A stretch of 64,000 bases of DNA from Antedon bifida (GCA_963402885.1 OY727102.1:11036001-11100000), one strand, 5' to 3'; positions 36,201 through 47,521 are shown, numbered from the stretch's first letter. Notes: generated by a model from the sequence alone, not told the origin. A program made the numbers and translations.

Positions 36201-39200
36201 TTAATAATTAAATATATTGTTAATCACAATGGAATGGAATTTCTTGGCAATCTAGCATTTTTTGTATACGTATAGAATGCGTTCGCGTTTATACACTTAA
36301 CACGCTGCGTTGCGCATTGTTCTCGCGCAGATAGGCTCAACACAGTCGTATATTAGTGGGTACTGCGCATAGGGAATTTCTGATTGGTCAATTGCAGCCA
36401 CTATCTTGTTGGTTCTCTCTCCTTGAAGAATCACTGTTTGAACTGCGATAACATTGGAGTTTGCAATCTAGCCTTCGGCTATAAAATCTTTGTAATATTT
36501 AGATATACTGTACCTTTGATGGATCCATTCTACCAATTACAAGTAATGTCTGAAGACATGCATCGACTTGCTCTTCCTGTCGCTTCAACAGAATGGATGC
36601 TATAGTCAATATTACATGATTAGAGACAGACTTAGTGGTCAATTTTGATTGAATCACTTTCAGCCAATCATGAACTATCAGGTCATTGCCATGAAGATGC
36701 AAAAGTAGGTTTGTGAATGTTTTAATGTCGGCATAAGAAGGACATACACTTATTGCAGATAGATTTTGTAGAGGTATATCAACCTTTGATGGATTCATAT
36801 TACTATCATCTGATTTGTAGCTTTGAATTAGACTTAGGCAATAGCTGGCTTTCTTCTGAATCTTTGAAAATGGATCTCCATGTAGTGAAATTGAGAGAGG
36901 CGGGGAGGAAATCAGTTGAACAAGAGGGAAAACCAAAAATAAGGCAATGGGTTTGGTGATGTATGAATTTGAAAGAGCTTCTTCAACTGAAAAGACAAGT
37001 GTTACCAAAAAGAAAGTTATACTGTAGCTACAAAATACTTTTGACTAAACTCCTTCTCTATATAAAATATATCATTATTGTATTTTTAGAAAAACCATAG
37101 GTTAATAATATACCAATCATAGCCTGATTATAACAAGTTATGCAAAAAGAAAGATTTTGATCGCCACTAAAATGCAAAAACACTCACCAAACTCAAGTAA
37201 TAATGAGAGTTCCTTTAATGAGGTCGCTTCCAATATCAACCAACCAATCAGTACAATAGTAGACTGAGGAAGGGAATTCCCCTTTGTTAGCTTCTGAAGA
37301 GTAACCAACAGATCAGAGGTATCCAGTCCAAGTTGTCTGACATGAAGGCATAGAGCTGTGACATAGTTTGATAGTTGTGGATATAGAGTGCACTCCTCAT
37401 TGTCATGCCTGCTAGATAACAAGATGATTGAGAACTGGTCAATGAATGTAGTCATCTCTGCAACACATTGTGAAAGACAAATCTATAACAAAAAAATGTT
37501 TTTTTTCATTTTTTATATCACACCATCCAACAGAAAACACATAACTGGCAATTTTATTTTTATGAAAAGTATACAAGTTAAATTTTGTATCCTAATCCTA
37601 TATATTATAATGGCACTAAGCCAAAATTTGTTCCTCTACCTCCTACTAAACCTTTTAATTCCCCTTTATCCATTAGTCTATATTATTAGAACGGCAAATT
37701 TGTATGAAAAATGTGTTTTTTAGACCAATTTCTTTGCAACTGCCGAAATCTGTGTTGGTTAAATCTCGGCCCACTTTTTGGCCGATATAATGTCTGACTA
37801 AAGGCCCGGTCACACCTAACCGATAACTATCGGACGTGAAATATCGGTCGTGACTTATCGTTCTCAATCGCGGTCACACTTCAACCGAAATCGTTTCGTT
37901 GTGATGACGCCCCCAACGGTTAGAAAAAGTTGTTGTATGTACGTAATTAAAGTTAAAATTACATGATGGCAGACGAGAGCGAAGAAGTACTTCTGATGTA
38001 TTTGTTATTAAGAAGACAAAAACGTCGACAAAAAAGACGTAGATTGTGGGTACACCCAATCAATGAATCTAGGCCAATGTATGGGGAATTCCATACATTG
38101 TTCAGAGAATTGTCTTCTCATGAAGACAAATTTTATGAATACTTCAGAATGTCAGAGCAACAGTTCTATACTATTTTAGACTTGGTACGAGGTAAAATAC
38201 AAAAGGAAGACACCTTCTTTAGAAAGAGTGTAAGTGCAAAGGAAAGGCTAGCAATATGTCTTAGGTAAGTATATAATTCTTAAATATAATAAATTAATTG
38301 AGCACTAATCATAATTAGTTAGTACTACAGGCCCCTAGCTAGAGCAGGCCTCTCTAGCGTCTAGGGTACAGTAGTACCTACTTTAGTAACAGCCTAGGCC
38401 TAGTAGTAGCAGTAAGCCTAATAGTAGTACTACTACTACAAGACTAGGGTGAGTTACTGTACAACTAATTATTATAGACCTAGGCCTAGACTACTACTGA
38501 TCAGTAACCCCACATTTTCGGCATTAATATTGCTGTGAGATTATTTTGTTATTTTTTTTAAAAAATGAAATAAAAGTTAAGTAATAAATACTCAAACAAA
38601 GGAGACTCAACACTGGTTAATTCAAAATTAAAAAACGGTTATTTTAATTGCCTTCTTTGAAGTATTGCCAGCTAAATTAAAATATTTAAAATACTGCAAT
38701 TTTAAAGATATTGTGTCATCCCGGAAAAATACAAGTTAATTTATTTTTCTCGTCAATGTTGTTAATGTACAAAAACAACATTTTTCAACAACCCGAAAGT
38801 GTTGTGGAACAATAATAATAATCAATTTATATACAATTATTTTTATAAAATAAAGTAAAATTTAACAATAAAATTCAAAACCTAAAACAAATACTCTATC
38901 TCAGCCTCATGAACCAATTTGTGAATTTTAAATCGGATGTCAGCCCTGGCCCTTTCAGGCAGTTTTCTTAAAATTTCAGCCATTGACAAAAAAAAACAAT
39001 GAATGTCGTCCTTCTTGTTTTCTTTCTGATCTTCCAGATACTTCAAAATTGATTTGTCAATGTCAACACTGTCACTGTCATCTGGTAACTTTCTTTTTTT
39101 TGGTGTGGGTTTTTGTGTTGATGTGTGTGGCAAGTCTGGAATGTCCTCATCACTAATAATAATATTGCTTTTACTTAATTGTTCACTCGGACTATTGAGG

Positions 39201-42200
39201 TTACTTGAAGTCCTGAAATGAAAAACAATTGTTAATGGTCTACAGACTTATATTACCTTTGATGTGATATATACATTTGAACCACAGGCAAAATGTTCAT
39301 TTGTTTAGTAAATATATTATGTTGTTTACTATTTATACAGAATTGAATTAATTATTATTATTAGATTTTACTTACTCTCTGTGTTGGATAAATGGTTTTA
39401 AAAAGGACAAGATGTCTTCGAATTTGTACTTCTTTATGTACTTTTTGGCATCTCCACTTTTAGATGCAGCTTTTCGTTTACTGCTGCTGTAAGCATCCCT
39501 GATGTTGGCCCATTTCTTGCGTGCCAAGTCTCCTTTAAATATAAAAAAAAGTGTAGTTTTAAAATAAACATTGAAAATATAAATATCATGTAAACAGCTA
39601 CTGTAGTACAACTAATTAATAGTTACAATAAACATTATTTATCTATTTTTTTTGTGTTGAAACGTTATACAAATCAACTGTCAACACATTGCATACTGCA
39701 CATTACATTTTAAAGTCAAGTAATAAATTAAAACCATTTATCTTTTTTTTTACAGATACTTGGCTACTGGAGACTCGTACAAAACTATTTCTTTTAGTTA
39801 CAGAGTCGGAAAATCAACCATTGTCAACATTGTGCCTGAGGTGTGTGATGCTATTTGGCAATGCATGCACCCTCAATATATGCCTGTTCCAACAGAAAAT
39901 GAATGGAAAGAAGTAGCAGCTGCATTCGAAACAAGGTGGCAGTTCCCAAACTGTGTTGGGGCAATAGATGGGAAACATGTTGTTATTCAAGCCCCACCAA
40001 ATACAGGATCAACCTTCTTCAATTACAAAGGTACTTTTTCTGTAGTACTGATGGCTCTGGTAGATGCCATGTACCGTTTCATACTGATTGATGTTGGAGC
40101 ATATGGTTCCCAAAGTGACGCTGGAATATTTGCAAAAAGTGCAATGGGCAAAGCGATACAAGCCCATCAATTGGCTTTTCCAGCTGATAAAGCATTGCCA
40201 AATGCACCAGAGCTTGGTAAAGTTCCCTATGTCATTGTTGGGGATGAGGCATTTCCACTGAAATCAAATATTATGAGACCTTATCCTGGCAGTGAACTTG
40301 ATGACAGCAAACGAATATACAACTACAGACTTTCTAGAGCCCGGAGGATAGTGGAAAATGCATTTGGCATTTTGGCAGCAAGGTGGCGTGTCTACCAAAG
40401 GCGGATGCAATTACAGCAACACAATGTGGACAAAATAATCAAGGCTACATGTGTACTGCACAAATTTTTACAGAAGACGGGTGATATCAATGCACAAGTA
40501 GATGCTCAAAGGTCTGCACATCATAAAGTCATACAGAACCTGCGTTTAACAGGAAATCATGCCTCAAATGACGCAATAGCAGTCAGGCACACATTCAAAG
40601 AGTACTTTATGTCACCAGCGGGTGAAGTGCCATGGCAAAGGGATGCTTGTTTTGGCAAAGCAGTTTAATTATTCATAATGAAATAAAAGTAGATAAAATG
40701 AGAAACATTCAATATTATTAATTAATAATGTTATAATAATGCCTAACAAAAAATGGTTTATTTGCTGTAACATTGTGGGACGGTTGTAAAAAAGTTTTTT
40801 GTCATTAAATATGTTATGTTTAAAATAATTTCATATCATAGTAATATATTTTAGTTTTAAATTACATTTCAGAGTTGGGAAAAAACATCATTTTATTATT
40901 TTAATATATTTTAAATAATGATATGGCTTTGGTAAACTTGAATATATTTGTTAATGTTGTTGTTGAATAAAATCTATTGTGAAGGTTATTATGCAATATT
41001 ACTATAGTACTAGCCTAGGCCTAGTATTGATATTCTATTAATTATTCGAGAGTAATAATATATTTGTTAATGTTGTAAATTTAATAAAATCTATTGTGAA
41101 GATTATTATGCAATATTACTATAGTACTAGGCCTAGCCTAGGCCTAGTAGTATTGATATTCTATTAATTATTCGAGAGGATTATAATATATTTGTTAATG
41201 TTGTAAATTTAATAAAAATCTATTGTGAAGATTATTATGCAATATTACTACTAGTATTTTTATTATTTTTCATTTCATAAACCATATTCTGTGGCCTACG
41301 CTTACTAGTTAGGCCAAGTTGGTCCACCAAATGATAATTGGTTCACTGCCCGCCGTAGTCGTACACGTGCGCGCGTGCTGACTGACATCTGCAGACTACT
41401 GTCTACTCTACATCACTAGGCTAGACCTAGAAGAAATTACAGACGCGCGCCTAGCCTGGAATAATAGCTGTTAGTTAATCACTTACCAGTCATTCCAACC
41501 CTCTCGCCAATCTCGTTCCATATATCATTTTTTTTAATTTTGTTTTTGTATTCGGCGTGTCCCTTGTCATACAGAACTGTGTTTAGTTGAACGTTCAAAA
41601 TCAGTGTTTCCAAAACAACGTCTGATGTTGTGTCAGCCATCGCGCCACAGAGGAGGAGAGGAGAGGAGGAGTGGAGAAATTCACTGTTGATGACAGGTAT
41701 GACGTACCATCATCTGATTGGCTAAAAACAAAATTATCGGGCGATACAAAAAAAAAATCGCTATAGAAGCCATTCGACCGATTTGGCTCCCGATGACCGT
41801 CTCGATTATCGCTCTAGTGTGACCGCCCCCGCTGTTATGCACTATACCGATATTTTGTATCGATATCGGTCTAAAATATCGGTAAGGTGTGACCGGGCCT
41901 TAAGAGAGGCTTCTAATTCCATTATGTTTTGTTGTTTTTTAGGAACTTTTAATTGTTCGTTTTATGTAATTTATTTTTAAGGAGTGTATGTCTAGAAGCA
42001 AGGAGGTACAAACAAGGAGGATGAAGTTGCAATCATATTTACTTCTTTCTAATTAGGCCTATTCAATGATATTAACATACTTTGGAAGCTTTTACAAAAC
42101 ATGACAATTTACCAGACGACTATGAAATATAGTATTATGTCCTATACCAAACATGATGATGGGAAAACTGACATAATAATATTAATCAATAAAATAATAA

Positions 42201-44682
42201 AATATTATTTAAATATACACAAACAAAACAAGAAACAAAGAGATGTATTAATAAAAATATATTAACAAGATTTTTTTTTTATGACTGTGTTTTCAAACAT
42301 TCATTTTGAATACAGTTGAGCACTAATATTATTTGCGATGACTCTGCAAATTGGTATTTAAAATTGCTTGCTTTTAGAATTAAAACAAAATAGACACTGA
42401 AATATAAGAAGAATACAGTATGTCTATTAACATTATCTTCCTTTTAATATAAATGCTGTATAATGTACCTCTCGGCACTATACATCCATTTATATATTTG
42501 TGTATACTGTACTGCATTGTACTTTATTACAGTACTATCTTTTTGATTCCCGAACCTTAAAATCATTATATGATGGTGCTATTATTATATTTTTTTTATT
42601 TGTTTACAGTAATATCAAAGAAGTGCAGAATTTGTTTTATATAATTTTTTAATAGTATTTAATATATTTTATGGATATTTGTCTACCATGACCACATGAA
42701 TTTCCCAGTGTGGGAGTGGGATAATAAAGTTTTTTTGAATTAAATTATTATAATTGGTGACCAAATTTCTTTAAAATCTCAGTAATTAATTTTTACAAAC
42801 TGGTTTGTTAAATAAAGTTTTCACTTATATATATAGATAAAATAATATCTTACCTGTATCTTGGGAATGCATTGTAAAAAGAAGTTAACAATTGTTTTCT
42901 GAAATACTTTATCCATGCCATGGAAGCCTAGGGTACATTGCTGTAAAAGACTGCTGTAGAGGGAAGCTCTTAGACCAGCATATTCTGCCGTTTGTACAGG
43001 TTCTAAAAATACATATTTCAGAAATGGTTCCAACATTGGTATAATATACGGCTGTATGCTGAAACCAAAAAGAACTAGATATTAAATCGTTCATTTATGT
43101 TAAAATATGTGTGCAGAAATGATATAGCATGTTTACTCTTGATATATATACAGAGTGTAACAAATAATTGAAAAAGTAAAGTAGTAAGTACATTGAAGAT
43201 CAGCTACATGAATGTTTGAAAATGAAAAAAATCCCAGTTTTTTTTTATAATATAATTTAAATTACCTTTTATCTGATGAGCTAAACAGATGTTGTACGTG
43301 ATGAAATATTGTAGGCCAAGTGTTGGGACGACTGGTGAGGCAGGTAATTAAAGGGTGCGGAGGAGACCTGAAAAACATACAATGCATTGATAATTCCTGT
43401 ACTGTACCTGTACGAAACTGTAGAGATATGGCATCAATAGATACCACCTTTTTACCATTTCAACAGGGACATTATTGTTTTGTGAATTTGTGAAATTTTA
43501 ACAACAAAAAAACGAAATTGATTAAATGCTCAGAAATTGATCGAAAAATGCTTGGCAAATTTAATATTTAGGCACATATTGATTGATATTTGATTGATAA
43601 AAATAACTAGATAAGATAAGCATTTGTTACAAATATATACCGATTTTCCTGACAATTAATAGGCATGGTATAGGTACAATATGCCCATACCAATGGTGTG
43701 GGCATATTGTACATATAAACATACAAACCACAATTGGTAACTGAACTTTCCATACAATATAATTTACACTCACCTAATCTTATATGGATTATTATATTCC
43801 GTTTTCTTGCTTACAATTGTTTTGATTTGAAATACAAGAAGATTAACCAAAGCTTCCACAATACCAGACACATTGCATGCCGACGGATACACATTTAAGA
43901 AACCTCTAAAAACATCATCCATGTTCAAATGTGAACTAAGTACAAGTGAAGTGAGGGCGCTGCAACATGCATGACTCTGATAAGATGCTTCTACCTGACA
44001 CTGGTCCCAAAGTAATTCAAGTTCTGGAAGCTGAAAAGTAATTTACAATAATAATTAATTACAGTAGAACCACTCCTTTGGAACACCTCTATTAATACAG
44101 TAGGACACTTTCCCATGTTTCAAACGAAGGGCAATAATAATGTTTTTTAATTGGTAACCCATGTTCAGGGAACACACCTATAAGGTATAACACTTTGTTT
44201 GGAGCCTATCTTATATCACTGTATTCAGTATTTATATGAAAACAAAAACTGGTTTATGGCACCTGTGTGTAAAGTATTAGTCATAGTACTTTCTGAACAA
44301 GTATCAGTACATGATCACACACAATACACACAGTAAAAAAACAACAAAAATAGGAAAGTACATATAAGATATAGAATGTCACTTGATGACTAAACCCTGT
44401 TTTTTTAAGGTATTGATTTGCAGGCTGCATAATAAAATATGAAATTGCACAGAAAAATACAGCATGTGTAATTATATCCCCAATAGCTCTATTTGGTGCT
44501 AATTCTTTTAAATATGAAGTTTTGAGTTTTAACTTTCAAACCTTTTTTAATTGTGATTCCTGAACACCTTCAGCCTCAGCTCTTGCTAGTCCGTTTATTA
44601 TTAGACATTTTATTTTTTTAATAGCCGAATTTTGCACACCTCTGTTGTTAAATACAAGACGGTTTTTAAAATCTTCACTCAT
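18254..44682 (-). CDS. FOCAD: Focadhesin, complete 30-exon gene
   Basis: Exons, 5' to 3': 44682-44542, 44030-43774, 43367-43266, 43058-42854, 37482-37188, 36986-36514, 35537-35331, 34791-34664, 34287-34102, 31849-31774, 31460-31326, 30746-30587, 28392-28213, 27984-27863, 27575-27483, 27169-27033, 26718-26496, 26030-25776, 25346-25140, 24880-24638, 24342-24193, 24047-23948, 23646-23440, 23244-23129, 20787-20530, 19758-19596, 19450-19248, 19026-18787, 18692-18617, 18333-18254. Phases agree throughout and sum to 5,418 nt (1,805 aa; human about 1,801). Family landmarks: MSEDFKNRLVFNN start, EVVDIRSTWGLLSPKL, IDVPGCCYMQLLL, NKQPGLKAGLAGG, WLLELMGHIHNVA and the C-terminal FKKFAVWSKAL. Focadhesin is a helical-repeat protein reported at focal adhesions and linked to stability of the SKI mRNA-surveillance complex. 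The donor of exon 24 is GG. Boundaries are hand-read. Confidence 0.93.
19925..20240. mobile_element. MITE, TGTATTGTCCCC family, copy 1
   Basis: Inverted ends AAAATGTATTGTCCCCC and GGGGGACAATACATCTG, flanked by TA on both sides, AT-rich with no ORF. Lies in FOCAD intron 25. Related copies are at 48130-48677 and 57356-57702. TA duplication and short TIRs fit a Tc1/mariner-type non-autonomous element. Confidence 0.7.
21128..21205 (+). mobile_element. LINE 3' relic
   Basis: A short stretch reads TVSCVGPKLWNDLNYEL, the GPKLWN motif seen at the end of many LINE ORF2 proteins (compare IGPRLWNNL at about 9310). Everything upstream is lost. In FOCAD intron 24. Confidence 0.4.
21506..22769. mobile_element. 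Non-autonomous hAT-like element, 1.26 kb
   Basis: Ends CAGGGGCGGATCCAG and CTGGATCCGCCACTG are inverted, and GCTTTA flanks both sides. The CAGGGGCGGATCCAG type of end is frequent among hAT-like elements. The 144-codon minus-strand frame inside (21620-22054) shows no transposase motif. FOCAD intron 24. Confidence 0.6.
23123..23128 (-). other. Non-canonical splice donor of FOCAD exon 24
   Basis: On the minus strand exon 24 ends ...ACATTACAG and is followed by GGGAGTAC where GTGAGTAC would be the consensus. Only a break at this CAG leaves phase 0, which exon 25 (starting GCCAAAGAA) needs. Using the GT four bases further on would shift the frame. Confidence 0.7.
25036..25061. repeat. CA microsatellite
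   Basis: ACACACGCACACACACACACAC-type run in FOCAD intron 19. Confidence 0.8.
26885..26909. repeat. GATT microsatellite
   Basis: Five GATT units after CTATATAAATCT, a form often found at the 3' end of LINE or SINE copies. FOCAD intron 16. Confidence 0.7.
27273..27412. mobile_element. Harbinger-type MITE, 140 bp, with TAA duplication
   Basis: Terminal inverted repeats AGCTCTGTCTACGCTATCAA and TTGATAGTGTAGACAGAGCT extend through CTTTATGT on each arm. TAA lies on both sides (27270-27272 and 27413-27415). The TAA/TTA duplication and AG...CT ends fit PIF/Harbinger. The ends differ from those of the full Harbinger at 37802-41900, so it is a different family. FOCAD intron 15. Confidence 0.75.
28968..29303. 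repeat. 58-bp tandem repeat, about 5.8 copies
   Basis: Unit contains GAGTTGGGATGTCTGCAAGA, then GCAAAGTAGGAAGGTTTAAA and GGCTATCAGAGGCTGC. Copies differ by only a few bases. FOCAD intron 12, non-coding. Confidence 0.88.
29778..29912. repeat. Long imperfect hairpin
   Basis: Arms TGATACAAATAATGGCATG / CTGTCATTATTTGTATCA and GGTTATATATCAAC / GTTGATATATAACC surround a short loop near CGAGTCGATAGCAGA. A foldback MITE or its remnant; FOCAD intron 12. Confidence 0.7.
29935..30571. mobile_element. TIR-bounded element beside the FOCAD exon 12 donor
   Basis: Inverted ends TTATATAACATCTAAATAG...CCTGTCATTTGA (29935-29968) and TCAAATGACAGG...TTTAGGTGTTATATAA (30538-30571). No ORF. Its right edge is about ten bases from the donor of exon 12 (30581-30586). 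Confidence 0.6.
33355..34054. mobile_element. Foldback MITE, 700 bp
   Basis: Ends GTCAGTCTAATTACCGAAAA and CGGTAATTAGACTGAC are inverted. Complementarity continues inside, for example TTCTAAAGCTAAGACCATG (33484) against CATGGTCTTAGCTTTAGAA (33929). No ORF. FOCAD intron 9. Confidence 0.75.
35888..36485. mobile_element. Imperfect foldback element
   Basis: Left arm GTTATAAGCCAAAGGCTAGA ... AGTGATTCCAACAG ... GAACCAATAAGATGGCGGCC pairs imperfectly with the right end (36390-36485: GCCACTATCTTGTTGGTTCT ... AGAATCACTG ... TAGCCTTCGGCTATAA). Inside, a block of about 125 bp with GCATTTTTTGTATACG and CGTTTATAC.CTTAACACGC is tandemly duplicated (36060-36185 and 36190-36310). FOCAD intron 6. Confidence 0.55.
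37963..40668 (+). CDS. Harbinger transposase (HARBI1-like), two exons
   Basis: Exon 1 is 37963-38264 and exon 2 is 39756-40668. Donor AG|GTAAGT and acceptor ACAG|A join as CLRYLATGDSYKTISFSYRV, the standard start of the HARBI1 core. Together they give 404 aa. The N-terminal part (RRQKRRQKRRRLW) is basic, followed by MYGEFHTLFRELSSHEDKFY and a helix-turn-helix-like stretch. The DDE_Tnp_4 catalytic core shows CVGAIDGKHVVI (first Asp), IDVGAYGSQSDAGIF (second Asp) and RARRIVENAFGILAARWRVY (catalytic Glu). It ends naturally at 40666-40668. The enzyme cuts and pastes the element at TAA/TTA-type targets, working with the MADF partner encoded on the other strand. No disabling change was found, so activity is possible but unproven. 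The intron shows the same TAGGCCTA clusters as the host. Confidence 0.93.
38882..41640 (-). CDS. Harbinger-encoded MADF/BESS DNA-binding protein, three exons
   Basis: Exons 41640-41487, 39532-39376 and 39212-38882 splice with consistent phase into 213 aa. Residues about 10-95 are a MADF (Myb/SANT-like) domain: LILNVQLNTVLYDKGHAEYK, NDIWNEIGERVGMTGDLARK and KWANIRDAYSSSKRKA, ending KFEDILSFLKPF. A Ser/Asp/Lys-rich linker holds a nuclear-localisation-like TPKKRKL. The C-terminus (FFLSMAEILRKLPERARADI, then IHKLVHEAEI) resembles a BESS interaction domain. In Harbinger systems a protein of this kind binds subterminal DNA and brings the transposase into the nucleus. That role here is inferred from the family. 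Exons 2 and 3 fall inside the transposase intron on the opposite strand, a compact arrangement. Confidence 0.88.
40941..41285. repeat. Three-copy tandem repeat in the Harbinger 3' region
   Basis: Copies begin AATATATTTGTTAATGTTG at about 40941, 41057 and 41184 and include ATAAAATCTATTGTGAAG, TTATTATGCAATATTACTA and the AGGCCTAG motif. Non-coding, downstream of the transposase stop. Confidence 0.8.
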
Positions 44683-45309
44683 ATTCAATCAATTAGGTTG
44701 TATTGAGCAACTGAAAACAAATTAATATTGAACAATTGTTTATATTCTACTTTGATTCATCATTCATGCCACATATTAGAAAACTAAAAATAAACTAAAA
44801 ATACTAATTTTACATCCATGGTTGCCCGTGCATACAGTACAATTAGGACCTCATTAATAATGTTTTAGTCTCAACGATTATAAGCAACGTCTTAGTTAAG
44901 TCGAAGATGCTCTCCAGGTGGAATGCCATCCTGAGATGAGTAGTAGTAATAATAGTCTTATTATTTTATTTCATTTATATGTAATTTTTACTTTCTATGG
45001 ACTAGAGAATCTGAAATAAAAGATTGAATGAATAATATTATAGGCCTAATAGCCTATCCTATTTCTATTAATATTATTTACAGTATAATTAATATGCTGT
45101 CAGCATCACATGTCAAATTTACAGTACAGTATTTAATATTTTTTTATTGTTTCAGAAACTGAATTTACAACAATCGTTATTCTAAAAATTACAATTATAA
45201 TATAATTAACAAGGACGGCTTCGCAAAGATACATGTTGTCACTGTCTGGCCCGAACATCGCCTAGCCTATTATCGGATTAACGAAGTCGACAGCTAGCTG
45301 CGGTTTACA
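44683..45309. promoter_or_regulatory. FOCAD: 5' flank of FOCAD, probable promoter region
   Basis: Immediately upstream of the FOCAD start codon (44680-44682). No TATA box or CpG island stands out. About 44870-45010 resembles an old LINE or SINE tail (TCTGAAATAAAAGATTGAAT). Inferred only from position. Confidence 0.3.
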
Positions 45310-46946
45310 ATGAAATCGGTCGCGTCTGAAATCGGTCGCGTTTGAAATCGGTCGCGATAAAATCAACTTCCGGTATTTTGTATGGCGCGCCGCTAGAGCT
45401 ATACTTTTGATGAAATCGGTCGCGTTTGAAATCGGTCGCGCTATTTTGTATGGATCGAGCGGGATGCATGCTAGAGCGGGATATACATTTTTCGTTTATA
45501 TAGATTTAATTGATATTTTTTAGGAACTAGATTATTTATGTGGATATTTTTTACTTAATTAATAAATATTTATTATCAATCATTAAATTAATTTTTTTTT
45601 TCACAGGTCTCGGAGAAGGACTGTGTCTGTTCAAAATGGCCATTTCTAAACACGTTTAAATATTATATAGGCATAATGTTATATTAGGCATATAATAATT
45701 TACCTCTATTTATATGTACTGTAATTAATATATTATATAGAGAATATACGTCTGTCGTGTCTTTTATTATGCAAACAATTACGTAAAAGAGAACAATTTA
45801 TTTAAAAACAATAATTTTTACAATATAGCCCGTAAAGCCAGCGTATCCATTTTTATACTTATGCATACTGTGGCAGATTATATCATATCCATGTCGTTAA
45901 CAACATACTATTCGATCACCTTATTGTTATTTCTGTTTTATTTCTCCGTTATGTAGGATAATATTAAGTGTATAATGATTATTGTTGAGGCAAATCACGT
46001 GTATATTTTTATTTCTAATGTTTAAAATAGATTTTAGTAAAATGTGATCGTGCAGTACAGCTGTTTCCTCTAACAATACGTTATTTTGCTGACGGGGTTT
46101 CCCCTTTTTAAAAAACACGCACTTGTTAGTGTGTCAAATCATGGACAAAACACATACGATCGTTGTCCATGGCGAGGTAAAGATGACGTCTATTACTAAT
46201 AACCATCCATACGTTTGAAACGTCTATAGGCCTCCTGCACGTGTTTTTGTGAAACGATCCAATGAGATAGATGCTCGACGCGAGTATGAGATCATGTTCA
46301 TTCATTCTTTATTTAGCCTTTAAAATCGAAATACATTTAAAACATAGGTAACCAAATCAAGACACGTGGAAATCTAAGGAGGCAAGGATAAGCATTGTAC
46401 ATCATAGTCCTACTGTATTCCGGTAGATTGATTTATAACGGCATATTATCTATATATTTTATTAATATCCTAAAACCATACGTAATTGTTTGCATAATAA
46501 AAGACACGACAGACGTATATTCTCTATATAATATATTATTTACAGTACATATAAATAGAGGTAAATTATTATATGCCTAATATAATATTTAAACGTGTTT
46601 AGAAATGGCCATTTTGAACAGACACAGTCCTTCTCCGAGACCTGTGAAATACAAGAAAAAAATTAATTTAATGATTGACAATAAATATTTATTAACCAAA
46701 TAAAAAATATCCACAAAAATAATCTAGTTCCTAAAAAATAGCAATTAAATCTATATAAACGAAAAATGTATATCCCGCTCGATCCATACAAAATAGCGCG
46801 ACCGATTTCAAACGCGACCGATTTCAAACGCGACCGATTTCAAATGCAACCGATATAATCAAAAGTATAGCTCTACTAGCGGCGCGCCATACAAAATACC
46901 GGAAGTTGATTTTATCGCGACCGATTTCAAACGCGACCGATTTCAT
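45310..46946. mobile_element. Foldback element with about 470-bp arms and GAAATCGGTCGCG repeats
   Basis: Arms 45310-45787 and 46478-46946 are nearly perfect reverse complements. Examples: ATTTAATTGATATTTTTTAG against CTAAAAAATAGCAATTAAAT, and GACAGACGTATATTCTC against its complement at 45740. The outer 150 bases of each arm carry several direct copies of GAAATCGGTCGCGTTT. The core (45788-46477) has no convincing ORF. No target duplication is visible. Confidence 0.85.
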
Positions 46947-47221
46947 CTGACACCCTAGCTGCTACGCTATCTTCAACCAACCAACAACGAAACTGGCCCT
47001 ACACTAGGCCTAGGTAGGTTTACCTAGGCCTAAACTAACTAAATAAACGAAGGAGGCCTAACCTAGGCCTAGGCCTACTTCTCCTACTAACCATTCCTAA
47101 CTACTAAATAAGGACTAGGCCTAGGGCCTAGGCCTACTACTAAGGCTATAGAAATACATTGAAATGAAAACCAGCAAGAATTGGTTACTAGTACTACCAT
47201 TCACTAAACTATACTGTATAG
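46947..47221. other. Short spacer with AGGCCT cluster
   Basis: Repeated CTAGGCCTAGGCCTA from about 46995 to 47150, otherwise non-coding. Confidence 0.5.
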
Positions 47222-47324
47222 CAAAGAACTTATAACACAAGAATCTCCTGTTCTTCAATTTGCATTCAAAACACAGTATCGGAAGTACAGGGTTAAAAGG
47301 TCAAACTGGGCGACGCCATTTCAC

Positions 47325-47392
47325 CAGAGCCATATATATAAAGAGTTACGACATTGAAAATTAGAAGCCATTTATTTATATATATGGCTCTG
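47325..47392. mobile_element. CAGAGCCAT MITE, 68-bp mini copy
   Basis: CAGAGCCATATATATAAAGA...TTATATATATGGCTCTG, flanked on both sides by CATTTCAC (47317-47324 and 47393-47400), a perfect 8-bp target duplication. It is an internally deleted relative of the 512-bp element at 47522. Confidence 0.88.
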
Positions 47393-47430
47393 CATTTCAC
47401 AATGGAGCAGCGCCCCCTCCAAACTAGGAA

Positions 47431-47513
47431 GTCAATTACTCGACCCCCCTAGAGTATTAGCAGATCCCCTCTATGATTTTGACTTTCTAATTTGATGCGG
47501 GCGCCCTACTCCT
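47431..47513. repeat. Host 84-bp unit, uninterrupted copy
   Basis: GTCAATTACTCGACCCCCCT ... GCGGGCGCCCTACTCC. A second copy of the unit, in pieces, follows: CAGTCAAT at 47514, the ...CCCCCCTAG part at 48042-48057 and AGTATTAGCAG...CCCTACTCC at 51501-51560. Transposons have split it. This copy gives the pre-insertion sequence for two of those insertions. Confidence 0.8.
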
Positions 47514-47521
47514 CAGTCAAT

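Larger units (their letters stand above)
37802..41900 (+). mobile_element. PIF/Harbinger transposon, complete, with TAA duplication
   Basis: Terminal inverted repeats AGGCCCGGTCACACCTAACC (37802 on) and, inverted at 41900, AGGCCCGGTCACACCTTACC. TAA sits immediately outside both (37799-37801 and 41901-41903). Subterminal TATCGG motifs are present on both sides. The element carries the two genes expected of an autonomous Harbinger: a DDE transposase and a DNA-binding partner, here on the opposite strand. Both frames are intact, so the copy looks young. It lies in FOCAD intron 4 with the transposase antisense to FOCAD. Confidence 0.93.
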
